Positions 1 to 8,259 of a DNA stretch of 16,677 nt are shown here, one piece after another. A program made the position numbers and the translations under genes. Position 1 is the first letter of the stretch; each line of letters opens with the position of its first letter. This stretch comes from Prevotella sp. (GTDB taxonomy: Bacteria; Bacteroidota; Bacteroidia; Bacteroidales; Bacteroidaceae): positions 1 through 16,677 of the forward strand of contig JAJPZE010000126.1 of assembly GCA_021204565.1 (NCBI GenBank), in the 5' to 3' direction. The notes under the pieces were generated by a model. It saw only the letters and a program-made list of their open reading frames with translations, was not told the DNA's origin and searched no databases.

Positions 1-45
1 TATGGGGTTATGGGTACCCATGATATGGGGTCATGCCCGGCGTTG
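1..45. repeat. Short CCCATA-type repeats with a 12-bp palindrome at the window edge
   Basis: TATGGGGT occurs at 1-8 and again at 24-31. Between them lies the perfect 12-bp palindrome ATGGGTACCCAT at 10-21. Read on the minus strand, the stretch consists of CATAACCCC / CATGACCCC-like words, which resemble the CATAACCT units at the ftsI/murE junction. The window edge cuts the element, so its full extent is unknown. It lies about 120 bp past the ftsW stop. No function can be assigned. Confidence 0.4.
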
Positions 46-166
46 ATTATCAATAAGTTACGCATAGCCCCGGTTGCGTTCACCCATATACTTCGTGTGT
101 GGTTACGTTACGACAAGGTCGGGACGCCCGCAACATATGCCCCGCTCAACTCGGGAGAGGCGTTTT
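46..166. other. Non-coding or unassigned stretch downstream of ftsW
   Basis: In most Bacteroidota dcw clusters murG follows ftsW directly. Here the minus strand after the ftsW stop shows no glycine-rich MurG N-terminus (GGGTGGH type). The only open frame that reaches the window edge starts at about position 65 on the minus strand. It encodes 21 visible residues beginning MRNLLIINAG, which I do not recognise. No clear terminator hairpin or TAnnTTTG promoter was found. Confidence 0.4.
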
Positions 167-1450
167 TCACTCTTCGGGGATGGTGGAGTGAGTGGCGAGG
201 GACGGTGTATCCCTGCGCTTTGCGGAGCGGCTAATGCTCAGAATAACGCCGATATAGATGCAGTTGATGATGGTTGACGTTCCGCCTTTGCTTATCAGCG
301 GCAACGGCTGACCCGTAATCGGCACTAACCCGACCGCGACGCACATATTGAACAACGCCTGCACGGTCAGCATCAGAGCCAAACCCATAGCGAGGAAAGC
401 GGGGAAGTTATTCTCGCAACGAGACGCGATACGCCCCGCCCTGTACATAAGTATGATGTAAAAAAACACAACCACAAACGCCCCGCCAAGCCCTAACTCC
501 TCAATTATAATCGCATAAATGAAGTCGGAGAACGCTTGAGAAAGGAAGTCGCGCTCTTCGGAGTTGCCCGGTCCGACCCCGGTTACGTGCGACGAGGCGA
601 TGGCGATATACGAGTATGTGCGCTGCGCTCCCTTGCCCTCTATATCCACTTCGTCCGCCGGTTTCTTTTCGAAATCGAAGAACGCGAGGATACGTCCGCG
701 CCAAACAGACGCCCTATGAAAGATTTTATCCGCTCCGCTCTCTTTTTTCTCCGGTAACGTTTCCGGAGCATCAATCGTCTCCGTTTGCTCCTCTTCCGCC
801 GTGCTCCCGCCGCCGCCGATGCCGCCTGCAACAAAGATAAACAATATCGCGGCGACAACCAAACCCGCCGTTACTCCGCACAAGAGAAGCAGTTGCCGGC
901 GCTGTACGCGCCCGATAAACATCATTATAAGTATTGTAATGGCGATGAGGAGCGCCGTCGACAGGTTCTCCGGAGCGATAAGCAAAATCATCGGAAGGCA
1001 GACCGTGAGCACCCACCAGAACGCTCGCGGGTCGGCTCCGCTATCCGTTTGCGTGCTGCCAAGTATCTGCGCGGTTGCCAGCACCATTGTTCCTTTCGCT
1101 ATTTCCGACGGCTGGAACTGTATGCCGAGTAGGGAGACCCAACGGTGTCCGTCGTTTAACGCCACGCCTCCGATAAGCGCAACGATAAGGAGAATATACG
1201 ACAAGGGGATTAGCAACGGGGTCATCACCTTGAAATACTTGCATTTGATGTTCAGGGTAACAATCATACAGAACAGCCCCAAGCACAGTATGCCCGCGTG
1301 CTTGATTACCGGCGACCAGTAGTTACCCCCCTTGTATGTCAGCGACGAAGAGGCGGAGAACACCTCCACCACACTGATTACGCAAAGGAAGAAAAACACC
1401 ATCCAGATGACTTTATCCCCCTTGAATATGTTGCCCAACGTCTTGTTCAT
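167..1450 (-). CDS. ftsW: FtsW, SEDS-family septal peptidoglycan glycosyltransferase
   Basis: FtsW polymerises lipid II into glycan strands at the division site, working in the inner membrane with its transpeptidase partner FtsI (5594-7765). The 427-residue product is a multi-pass membrane protein with about ten hydrophobic segments. SEDS hallmarks visible are FQPSE (112-116), GVGPGNSEERDF (291-302) and SDFIYAIIIEELG (308-320), with Asp309 at the position of the catalytic aspartate of RodA/FtsW. PLPLISKGGTS lies near the C-terminus. The loop at about 210-277 is long: a glycine run and an acidic, Glu/Thr/Pro-rich segment precede HRASVWRGRI, making it larger than I would expect for a Bacteroidota FtsW. 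The start lies 12 bp after the murD stop, so the two are probably co-transcribed. RodA is the main alternative, but the dcw position favours FtsW. Confidence 0.95.
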   Translation of the reverse strand: MNKTLGNIFKGDKVIWMVFFFLCVISVVEVFSASSSLTYKGGNYWSPVIKHAGILCLGLFCMIVTLNIKCKYFKVMTPLLIPLSYILLIVALIGGVALNDGHRWVSLLGIQFQPSEIAKGTMVLATAQILGSTQTDSGADPRAFWWVLTVCLPMILLIAPENLSTALLIAITILIMMFIGRVQRRQLLLLCGVTAGLVVAAILFIFVAGGIGGGGSTAEEEQTETIDAPETLPEKKESGADKIFHRASVWRGRILAFFDFEKKPADEVDIEGKGAQRTYSYIAIASSHVTGVGPGNSEERDFLSQAFSDFIYAIIIEELGLGGAFVVVFFYIILMYRAGRIASRCENNFPAFLAMGLALMLTVQALFNMCVAVGLVPITGQPLPLISKGGTSTIINCIYIGVILSISRSAKRRDTPSLATHSTIPEE

Positions 1451-1462
1451 ACCCGCTCCGCT

Positions 1463-2788
1463 TTATAACTCATTGACGCAAAGAACGAACTGTTCACCCC
1501 TGTCCTCCATATTTTTGAACAGGTCGAAGCTGGCGCAACACGGGCTTAACAACACCGTGTCGCCCGCCTGCGCCACCCGACGGCACGCCGCAACGCACTC
1601 GCGCATTGAATGCGTGTCCGCTACGGGCAAGCCCGCCCCGTCGAAACAAGTGTGCAACTTCGTGTTGTCGGCTCCGAGGAACACCACCGCGCGGCACTTC
1701 TCCTTTACCAACGGCATAATCACGTCGTAATCATTGCCCTTGTCCGTCCCCCCGAGTATCAGAACCGTGGGGCGGGTCATAGCTTCGAGCGCCACACGAC
1801 AAGCGTCGACATTCGTCGCCTTGGAGTCGTTGATAAAGTCGATACCGGACTTCGTAACCACATATTCGAGGCGGTGCTCAACGCCTTTGAACTCCTTTAT
1901 AGCTTGCTTTACGACGTTCTCCCCCACCCCTGCGGCGCGTGTTGCAAGGTATGCCGCCACGGCGTTACGGCGGTTATGATTGCCGAAGAGATGTGTTTCG
2001 AGCCCCAAGCGGGTGAAGTCGTCATCCGTAAAAGGCAGGAGCGCGGGATGTCCCGGCTTGGCTTCACGCGACGACGGCACGGGTTTCTCAATCGTCTCTC
2101 CCGACCTCCTGCGCTCCAACTCGCGGGGAACATATTCGTCGTCCGCCCAATATATGAAGCTGTCGGCGGGGGTCTGGTTCTGCATTATCCGCATTTTGGA
2201 GTTGATGTAGTTCTGCATGCGGAAGTCGTAACGGTCGAGATGATCGGGCGTGATATTCATTAACACGGCAATGTCGGCGCGAAAGTCATAACAGTTATCC
2301 AACTGGAAGGAGCTCAACTCCAACACATACCAATCGCATTCGCCGGCAACAAGCTGCATTGCAAGCGACTTCCCGATGTTCCCCCCGAGGGCAACGGTAC
2401 GTCCGGAGCGGCGCATGATGTCGTAGATAAGCGTTGTGGTGGTTGTCTTCCCGTTGCTTCCCGTAACGCAAATCGTCTTGCCGCGCCGGATAAAACGCGA
2501 GCAGAACTCCGGCTCGGAGATAACGGGAAGCCCTTTCTCTATTACGCTTTTAATTATCGGGGCGGTATCGGGCACGCCCGGACTTTTCATTATCTCGTCC
2601 GCCGCGAGGATACTTCCGGCATCGTGTGAGCCCTCTTCCCAATCGATATTATGTTCGTTAAGGAGCGATTTATATTTGTCTTGTATCCGCCCGGAGTCGG
2701 ATACAAACACGTCGTAACCCTCTTTCCGGGCCAGCAGGGCAACGCCCGCGCCGCTCTCTCCGCCGCCTAATACAGCAATCTTCTTCAT
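1463..2788 (-). CDS. murD: MurD, UDP-MurNAc-L-alanine:D-glutamate ligase
   Basis: This is a cytoplasmic ATP-dependent ligase that adds D-glutamate to UDP-MurNAc-L-Ala, the second amino-acid step of peptidoglycan precursor synthesis. The product is 441 residues, the normal length for the family. The N-terminal nucleotide fold begins with VLGGGESG (6-13). The ATP-binding loop GSNGKTTT is at 110-117. The Mur central-domain signature NITPDHLDRY follows, and FINDSKATN marks the hinge region before the C-terminal domain. The ATG overlaps the mraY stop in an ATGA junction, suggesting translational coupling, and ftsW follows 12 bp downstream. The order mraY-murD-ftsW is classic dcw and excludes other Mur ligases, which carry different motifs. 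Confidence 0.97.
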   Translation of the reverse strand: MKKIAVLGGGESGAGVALLARKEGYDVFVSDSGRIQDKYKSLLNEHNIDWEEGSHDAGSILAADEIMKSPGVPDTAPIIKSVIEKGLPVISEPEFCSRFIRRGKTICVTGSNGKTTTTTLIYDIMRRSGRTVALGGNIGKSLAMQLVAGECDWYVLELSSFQLDNCYDFRADIAVLMNITPDHLDRYDFRMQNYINSKMRIMQNQTPADSFIYWADDEYVPRELERRRSGETIEKPVPSSREAKPGHPALLPFTDDDFTRLGLETHLFGNHNRRNAVAAYLATRAAGVGENVVKQAIKEFKGVEHRLEYVVTKSGIDFINDSKATNVDACRVALEAMTRPTVLILGGTDKGNDYDVIMPLVKEKCRAVVFLGADNTKLHTCFDGAGLPVADTHSMRECVAACRRVAQAGDTVLLSPCCASFDLFKNMEDRGEQFVLCVNEL

Positions 2789-4086
2789 CTAATCTTTAAT
2801 GTAATTATTGCGAACGCCGCCAACAGGACGGTAACTATAAGGAAACGCATCGTTATCTTCGCCTCGTGATAAACCCTGCCCGAGCCGCGGAAGACATAAC
2901 GACAATCGGGGTCCAGACGCTCGTCCTGCGTGCGGAAAGCGTCGTGTATGGGCGTGCGCCGGAACAGCCGTTGCTTGCGTCCGCGCCGCTTGCCGAGCTT
3001 GTAAAACGCAACTTGTGCAATCACGCTGAGGCTCTCGACAAAGAACACACCACAGAGAATGGGCAACAATAGCTCCTTATGGATGATTATCGCCCCTACG
3101 CCGATGATGCCCCCGATGGCAAGCGAGCCGGTGTCCCCCATAAACACCTGCGCCGGATAAGAGTTGTACCAGAGGAACCCGATCAGCGCTCCGACAAACG
3201 CACACATAAACACAACCAACTCTTCACTGCCGGGAATGAACATTATGTTCAGATATTCCGAAAGTTGAAAGTGTGAGCTGACATAAGCAAGAATGCCGAG
3301 CGCGACGCCGATGATAGCGGAATTGCCGGCGCACATGCCGTCCATACCGTCGTTAAGATTGGCGCTGTTGCTCACCGCCGTAACCACTAATATCGTCATC
3401 AATACAAACAGCAACCAGCCGCCCGCCGTGCGATATTTTCCCAAAAACCCCATTACGGCGGAGTAGTCGAGATGGTGTCCTTTGACGAAAGGTATTGTCG
3501 TGCGGAGCGATTTCTCAAGCTTCTCCTTATATATATATGTCGTCTTAGCGGGCGAAACGCCGGACGACGTATTCACGGTCTGCACCGTTTGCGGCACGAG
3601 AACCAAGTCCCTTTGGCACACGTCGGGCGAAAGCCAGAGCGTTAACCCCACAATAAATCCGATACTTATTTGCCCGAAAATCTTGTATTTGCCCCGCAAG
3701 CCCTCCTTGTTTCTGCGGAATATCTTTATGTAATCATCCATTCCGCCCAGCATGCCAAGCCAAACGGTAGTTACAATCATCAGTATAAGATATATGTTGC
3801 GCAAACGCCCGAGCAACACGACCGGCACCAATATGGCGAGAATGATTATAATTCCCCCCATTGTAGGTACGCCGACCTTTTGCGTCCCGAACGGATCAAT
3901 TTTCTCCGAGCGTGCCGTCTCCGTGATTTGATGACGTTTCATATATTTTATAAACCGCGCTCCGAACCACGCCGATATGCACAGCGACAAGATTAAAGCT
4001 AACAGCGAGCGGAACGATATATACCCCCACATGTGGGAGCCTGTTATGCCGAACTGCTCGAGAAATCGAAAGAGATAATATAACAT
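2785..4086 (-). CDS. mraY: MraY, phospho-MurNAc-pentapeptide translocase (lipid I synthase)
   Basis: MraY transfers phospho-MurNAc-pentapeptide from UDP to undecaprenyl phosphate in the inner membrane, giving lipid I. The 433-residue product is much longer than the roughly 360 residues of the E. coli enzyme. The additional length is mainly a polar insert at about 155-210, between GLTLWLSPDVC and the YSAVMG segment. Catalytic motifs are present: GGMDDY with Asp117-Asp118, NLNDGMDG (243-250) and GDTGS (317-321). The cytoplasmic HHH motif of characterised MraY proteins appears here as H381-D382-A383 in the context TPIHDAF. About ten transmembrane segments are apparent. It overlaps murD by 4 bp (ATGA) and starts 32 bp after the murE stop. 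The insert and altered motif look like lineage variants, since all acidic catalytic residues are intact. Confidence 0.96.
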   Translation of the reverse strand: MLYYLFRFLEQFGITGSHMWGYISFRSLLALILSLCISAWFGARFIKYMKRHQITETARSEKIDPFGTQKVGVPTMGGIIIILAILVPVVLLGRLRNIYLILMIVTTVWLGMLGGMDDYIKIFRRNKEGLRGKYKIFGQISIGFIVGLTLWLSPDVCQRDLVLVPQTVQTVNTSSGVSPAKTTYIYKEKLEKSLRTTIPFVKGHHLDYSAVMGFLGKYRTAGGWLLFVLMTILVVTAVSNSANLNDGMDGMCAGNSAIIGVALGILAYVSSHFQLSEYLNIMFIPGSEELVVFMCAFVGALIGFLWYNSYPAQVFMGDTGSLAIGGIIGVGAIIIHKELLLPILCGVFFVESLSVIAQVAFYKLGKRRGRKQRLFRRTPIHDAFRTQDERLDPDCRYVFRGSGRVYHEAKITMRFLIVTVLLAAFAIITLKIR

Positions 4087-4118
4087 CTATAGTTTATTTA
4101 TAACGCGGGCGGCGTTCT

Positions 4119-5570
4119 CTACAGCCCGAAAGCCGCGCGAACCTCCTCGCGATCGTCAAAATGATGTTTCTCCGTGCCGACAATTTGATAATCTTCATGT
4201 CCTTTGCCGGCGATAAGGATGACGTCTCCGGGGCGGGCAATCATCACTGCGGAGCGTATCGCCGCCCGGCGGTCGGTAATACGGAGCGCCGCTTTACGTT
4301 GGTCCGACGTCAGCCCCGCCTCCATGTCGTCTAATATAGCGTCGGGGTCTTCAAGGCGCGGATTGTCGCTCGTGAGTATGACCTTATCGCTTGCTTTCAC
4401 TGCCTCGCGCGCCATAATCGGACGTTTGCCCTTGTCGCGATTGCCCCCGCAGCCGCACACGGTGATGAGTTCGCCCTTGCCGTTCATAACCTCACGCAAC
4501 GCCTGAATAACGTTCACGATAGCGTCGGGCGTATGCGCATAATCGACCACAGCCGTCTTCCCGTCCCGGCTCCGGATATATTCCATACGACCGCTGACGC
4601 TCCGTAGCGTGCTGAGAACCAAAAGGATGTCCTCCGGCTGCTTGCCTAATAAGACTGCCGCGCCGTACACGGCAAGCAGATTACTTACGTTATAACGCCC
4701 TATGAAGCTCACTCCGACCTCGCGACCGTCTATCTCCAAGTACGTCCCTTCGAAGTGGCTCTCGAGTATGCGCGCCTTAAAATCGGCAGCGGAGCGTATG
4801 CCGTAAGTGCGCCGGCGCGCCTTGCAATTCTGCACCATCATCGCTCCGTTCCGGTCGTCGGCGTTTGTAAGAGCGAATGCCTTACGGCTCAGGGAGTCGA
4901 AGAATTTCTTTTTCGCGTCGCGGTAGTTCTCAAATGTCTTATGATAATCTATATGGTCGCGGGTAAGGTTGGTGAATATGCCGCCCTCAAAGGTCAGCCC
5001 GCCGATACGTTGCTGGGCGATGGCGTGCGACGAGCACTCCATAAACGCATACTCGCAGCCCGCCTCCGCCATATCGTGGAGCAAGCGGTTGAGCTCTATC
5101 GGGTCGGGCGTTGTGTGTTCCGTCGGTATCGCCTCGCCCTCAATATAATTGCAGACTGTCGACAACAACCCGCATTTATGCCCCATCTTGCGGAACATCT
5201 GATAGAGAAGAGTGGCGATGGTGGTTTTCCCGTTCGTGCCGGTAACGCCGACTAATTTCATCTTCCGCGAGGGAAAATCATAATATGCCGTCGCCGCCGG
5301 ACCCGCCGCCGCTTCGGTTGAGGACGTCTCTATATACGTTACATCCCCGCTTATATTCTCCGGGAGCTCTTCGCACAGCACGGCGGAGACGCCTTTCTCT
5401 ATCGCCGCAGGTATGAAGCGATGTCCGTCGGTCTGCGTTCCTTTCACGGCAATGAACAGGTGTCCGGGCGCAATACGCCGGGAATCGATATTCACGCCCG
5501 TTATTTCAACGTCGGCATTTCCCGTTACGCGCTTTACTTGAATATTGTTTATAATCTCCGAAAGTTTCAT
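4119..5570 (-). CDS. murE: MurE, UDP-MurNAc-tripeptide synthetase (meso-DAP type)
   Basis: MurE adds the third stem-peptide residue to UDP-MurNAc-L-Ala-D-Glu in the cytoplasm. With the start at 5570 the product is 483 residues and begins MKLSEIINNI, which matches the family N-terminus. The open frame continues 18 codons upstream to 5624, but that extension (HNLITYNLITSY) is translated CATAACCT repeat and overlaps ftsI, so I reject it. Motifs are GTNGKTT (111-117, ATP binding), TTPDP (153-157), ECSSHA (178-183), TRDHIDYH (203-210), YAHTPDA (344-350) and GCGGNRDKGKRP (373-384). DNPR at 402-405 is the known meso-diaminopimelate selectivity motif. AGKGHE lies near the C-terminus. It sits between ftsI (23-bp gap) and mraY. 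Confidence 0.96.
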   Translation of the reverse strand: MKLSEIINNIQVKRVTGNADVEITGVNIDSRRIAPGHLFIAVKGTQTDGHRFIPAAIEKGVSAVLCEELPENISGDVTYIETSSTEAAAGPAATAYYDFPSRKMKLVGVTGTNGKTTIATLLYQMFRKMGHKCGLLSTVCNYIEGEAIPTEHTTPDPIELNRLLHDMAEAGCEYAFMECSSHAIAQQRIGGLTFEGGIFTNLTRDHIDYHKTFENYRDAKKKFFDSLSRKAFALTNADDRNGAMMVQNCKARRRTYGIRSAADFKARILESHFEGTYLEIDGREVGVSFIGRYNVSNLLAVYGAAVLLGKQPEDILLVLSTLRSVSGRMEYIRSRDGKTAVVDYAHTPDAIVNVIQALREVMNGKGELITVCGCGGNRDKGKRPIMAREAVKASDKVILTSDNPRLEDPDAILDDMEAGLTSDQRKAALRITDRRAAIRSAVMIARPGDVILIAGKGHEDYQIVGTEKHHFDDREEVRAAFGL

Positions 5571-5575
5571 ATATG

Positions 5576-5606
5576 AGGTTATGAGGTTATAGGTTATGAG
5601 GTTATG
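5576..5606 (-). repeat. CATAACCT tandem repeat across the ftsI stop codon
   Basis: Read on the minus strand there are four head-to-tail copies of (C)ATAACCT: 5606-5599, 5598-5591, 5590-5584 (7 bp, lacking the first C) and 5583-5576. A partial CATAT follows, immediately before the murE ATG at 5570. The ftsI TAA stop (5596-5594) lies inside the second copy, so the repeat forms the last two or three FtsI codons and the whole ftsI-murE spacer. The repeat is also open in the murE frame, which explains the spurious N-terminal extension. Confidence 0.85.
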
Positions 5607-7765
5607 GAGAGTGTAAGCACGCACGTCTGACCTCGTTTCAGAGCCGTTCCCGGCGCAATGCTCTGCTTCCTTACGCTACCCTTACCGTTGACTTGAACAC
5701 GTATGCCGCGGCTCTCTAAAAGATAAACGGCATCCTTTGCGCCCATCCCGACGACGTTCGGGACAAGGTTATCGCGCTCGCTCCGGTTATGCCGCAGCGT
5801 AACGGAAGAGCCGTTATCAACAACAGCCGAGCCCCATACGGGCGTGCCCGAAGCGTAGTTCCCTTTCCAATCGATGTTGGTTTTCAAGTCCAAACAGGTG
5901 AGGATATAATTCGCCGAGAGCATATTGCCGCACATCACCTCCGGTATTCGCTCTACGCTGTTCTCCGCCGTTAAGTCCGCCGCATCGCATACCAAGTCGC
6001 GCGCCATCACCCCTTCGGCAATCTGGCGGAATACTTTTCCGCTCATACCGCCCCCCGACGCGGGCAGCCCCCACTTCTTTATACAAACGATACACGAGTA
6101 TCGGGGCGCGTCGGAAGGGAAGTACCCGGCGAAGGAGAGCCAATATCCCGTTGTGCCGCTCTTATACCCCTTGCTGCCCTGCGATACCTGCGCCGTACCC
6201 GTCTTGCCCGACACTTGGAACAGCGGCGAACCCGCGGGCTTGCCCAATCCCTGGCTCACAACGTGCCGCAAAACGGTCTGTATCGTCTTGATTGTCGACT
6301 CCTTTGCGATATGCTCTTTGATTACTTCTGTCGGGAACTCGGCTAACACGACGCCGTCCTTCACTGCGGCGCGTACGAAACGCGGCTTCACCATCCGCCC
6401 GTTGTTGGCTATCGCGTTGTAAAAGGTAAGCGTATTAATCGGTGCAAGCTGTGTATTATAACCTATACTCATCCAGGGCAAGTAGGTCTTATCCTCCGGC
6501 TGACCCTTCGCATTCAGCTTCGGATAGTTGATAATCGGGGGGTTATAACCCACGAGAGGGAGCCCCAAGTCCTCCGCCATACCTATTCGATAGAGCCCGT
6601 CGATATACTTCTGCGCATTCTTCGAATAATAGTTGTCGATAGTCCAACTCACTCCGACGTTCGAGCTCACCTCTAACGCCCGCGCGAGATTTATGTCGCC
6701 GTAACCCCCGGTCGAAGCCCAGTTGTGGTCCTTCATCTTCCGGGAGTGCATCTCCATCACGCCCCCGCCCGTATGGATAATCTGACTTGTGTCGCATACG
6801 CCGTCGTCTAATGCGACCATAACCGACGCGGGCTTGAACACCGAGCCCGGTTCGCAGCGGTAGTTGATTGCCGAATTGATCACCTCACGATATTCGCCGT
6901 CTTCGCATTTCGTCATATTGACAATCGCTTTCACGTCCCCCGTCGCCACCTCCATCAATATCGCGACACCCATCTCCCCGTTTACTTTCGGGTCTTTGAG
7001 TTCCTCTATAAGCGCCTGCTCCGCTATATCCTGCATCTCGACATCGATTGTCGTAACGATATCCATCCCGTTCACCGCCGGCTCGTCGACAATAGAGATA
7101 TAACGATTTAGCACCTTCCGGCGGCGCATAAGCCCTTGCTCGCCGCGAAGAAGAGAATCATACGACAGCTCCAAACCGCAACGAGCCGTATCCTTAGCCC
7201 CGAACATATCCCCTATCGTACGGGCTGCAATAGAGCCGTAAGGGCGCCGGCGAGCGTTGTATTCTTCGGTATAGAACCCTCCCTTGTATGAAGCCATCGA
7301 GAATATAGGCAGCTCCTTCACCGATGAATATACGGTATAGTTCACCCTTCGGGGCCATATAGCGCAACGGGTCGACTGCTCCGACTTGCCCTCGCGTAAG
7401 ATCTTGCGGAACTCCTCCGCCGTCCGCGAGGGGAAGATGGCGTGAAGGCCGGCGCAGATAGAGTCTTCCTTATCGTCCCAAAGAGTATCCGCCTTGGAGT
7501 TGCTCATCGCGTTGAAATCTACAAACAGACGATATTCGGGCAACGAGCTGGCAAGGAGTTGCCCGTCGCAACTCAATATATTGCCCCTGACGGGCATAAC
7601 CGGCACGCTGTCCCGCTTCACTCTGTCAGCCACACGGCTCCAATAATCGTGCTCGACAGTCATAATGTATCCCGCGCGTACGACAATAGAGATGGCGACC
7701 GCCGTCATAAGCACGAAGAAACACTTATAACGGAACATGGTTCTCTTGTGGTCTAATTTGCTCAT
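5594..7765 (-). CDS. ftsI: FtsI (PBP3-like) septal D,D-transpeptidase with PASTA domain
   Basis: FtsI cross-links septal peptidoglycan. It is anchored in the inner membrane with its catalytic domain in the periplasm, and it pairs with FtsW. The 723-residue product has one N-terminal membrane helix (about 13-34) followed by a pedestal domain with PVRGNI (58-63). The transpeptidase domain carries all three penicillin-binding motifs: SVFK with nucleophile Ser308 and Lys311, SSN (367-369) and KTGTA (521-525). A single PASTA domain closes the protein (about 667-721, starting LVPNVVGMGAKDAV). PASTA-bearing FtsI proteins are familiar in Bacteroidota. The stop codon lies inside the CATAACCT repeat. 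The gene starts 22 bp after the ftsL-like stop. Absence of a second class B PBP nearby and the dcw context support FtsI over PBP2. Confidence 0.96.
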   Translation of the reverse strand: MSKLDHKRTMFRYKCFFVLMTAVAISIVVRAGYIMTVEHDYWSRVADRVKRDSVPVMPVRGNILSCDGQLLASSLPEYRLFVDFNAMSNSKADTLWDDKEDSICAGLHAIFPSRTAEEFRKILREGKSEQSTRCAIWPRRVNYTVYSSVKELPIFSMASYKGGFYTEEYNARRRPYGSIAARTIGDMFGAKDTARCGLELSYDSLLRGEQGLMRRRKVLNRYISIVDEPAVNGMDIVTTIDVEMQDIAEQALIEELKDPKVNGEMGVAILMEVATGDVKAIVNMTKCEDGEYREVINSAINYRCEPGSVFKPASVMVALDDGVCDTSQIIHTGGGVMEMHSRKMKDHNWASTGGYGDINLARALEVSSNVGVSWTIDNYYSKNAQKYIDGLYRIGMAEDLGLPLVGYNPPIINYPKLNAKGQPEDKTYLPWMSIGYNTQLAPINTLTFYNAIANNGRMVKPRFVRAAVKDGVVLAEFPTEVIKEHIAKESTIKTIQTVLRHVVSQGLGKPAGSPLFQVSGKTGTAQVSQGSKGYKSGTTGYWLSFAGYFPSDAPRYSCIVCIKKWGLPASGGGMSGKVFRQIAEGVMARDLVCDAADLTAENSVERIPEVMCGNMLSANYILTCLDLKTNIDWKGNYASGTPVWGSAVVDNGSSVTLRHNRSERDNLVPNVVGMGAKDAVYLLESRGIRVQVNGKGSVRKQSIAPGTALKRGQTCVLTLSITS

Positions 7766-7787
7766 ATTTCTTCTTCCCCCTTTACCG

Positions 7788-8255
7788 TTATTCAGGCACC
7801 TCGATGATGTACGGCGGCTCGGCAGAGCGCTGCAATAAAGAGTCGTTATTTATCTTCAACAGTTGGATTATGCGGCTCTCGCGCGTGTGTTCGGTCAGGT
7901 CGCTGCGTACCGACAGGGCGCGGTATTTGGCGTCTTTGAGCTGCGTCGAAAGGCGGTCAATCTCAAGTATATATTTCTTATAGCTGTATCCCTGCGCAAT
8001 ATACGCAATGAGGAAAACCATAATTATCAACACAAGCCATATCTGCCGGCGCACTATCTCCGCCGTCAGTATCTCGCCCCCGATAATCTTGCGGAGCGAG
8101 AAATTATGGGTGCTGGCGGGCGTATCCTCCTCTGTCGCCTGCTCTTTTATAATCTGCATTAGCGACGCTTTCGCGCTCGTCTTCGCTTCGTCCTCTGCCG
8201 GCGCAAGCCCCGGAGCAATGTCTTCCGCGCCCTCTATCTCGTTCTTCTCTTTCAT
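7788..8255 (-). CDS. ftsL: FtsL-like cell division protein
   Basis: A 155-residue bitopic membrane protein in the position occupied by ftsL between rsmH and ftsI. FtsL forms a complex with FtsQ and FtsB and helps activate FtsWI. The cytoplasmic N-terminus (1-70) is acidic and rich in Glu, Ala and Thr. One transmembrane helix follows (about 71-88, IWLVLIIMVFLIAYIAQ). The periplasmic part (about 95-142) is helical with regular hydrophobic spacing, consistent with a coiled coil, and a short PPYIIEVPE tail ends it. FtsL proteins share little sequence, so the call rests on topology, size and gene order rather than conserved residues. The gene begins 4 bp after the rsmH stop and ends 22 bp before ftsI, so it is almost certainly co-transcribed. 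Confidence 0.85.
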   Translation of the reverse strand: MKEKNEIEGAEDIAPGLAPAEDEAKTSAKASLMQIIKEQATEEDTPASTHNFSLRKIIGGEILTAEIVRRQIWLVLIIMVFLIAYIAQGYSYKKYILEIDRLSTQLKDAKYRALSVRSDLTEHTRESRIIQLLKINNDSLLQRSAEPPYIIEVPE

Positions 8256-8259
8256 TCGC

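Noticed and set aside
1..65. Partial gene on the minus strand beginning MRNLLIINAG
   Set aside because: Only 21 codons are visible, they contain the short repeats and palindrome, and they match no family I recognise.
1610..2263. Plus-strand frame of 217 codons opposite murD
   Set aside because: It lies wholly inside murD, is rich in Arg, Val and His as expected of antisense reading, and shows no domain.
4755..5255. Plus-strand frame of 166 codons opposite murE
   Set aside because: It is antisense to well-conserved murE motifs and has no recognisable protein features.
5571..5624. Longer MurE start at 5624 (501 residues)
   Set aside because: The extra 18 codons translate the CATAACCT repeat and overlap the end of ftsI. 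MKLSEII at 5570 matches the family N-terminus.
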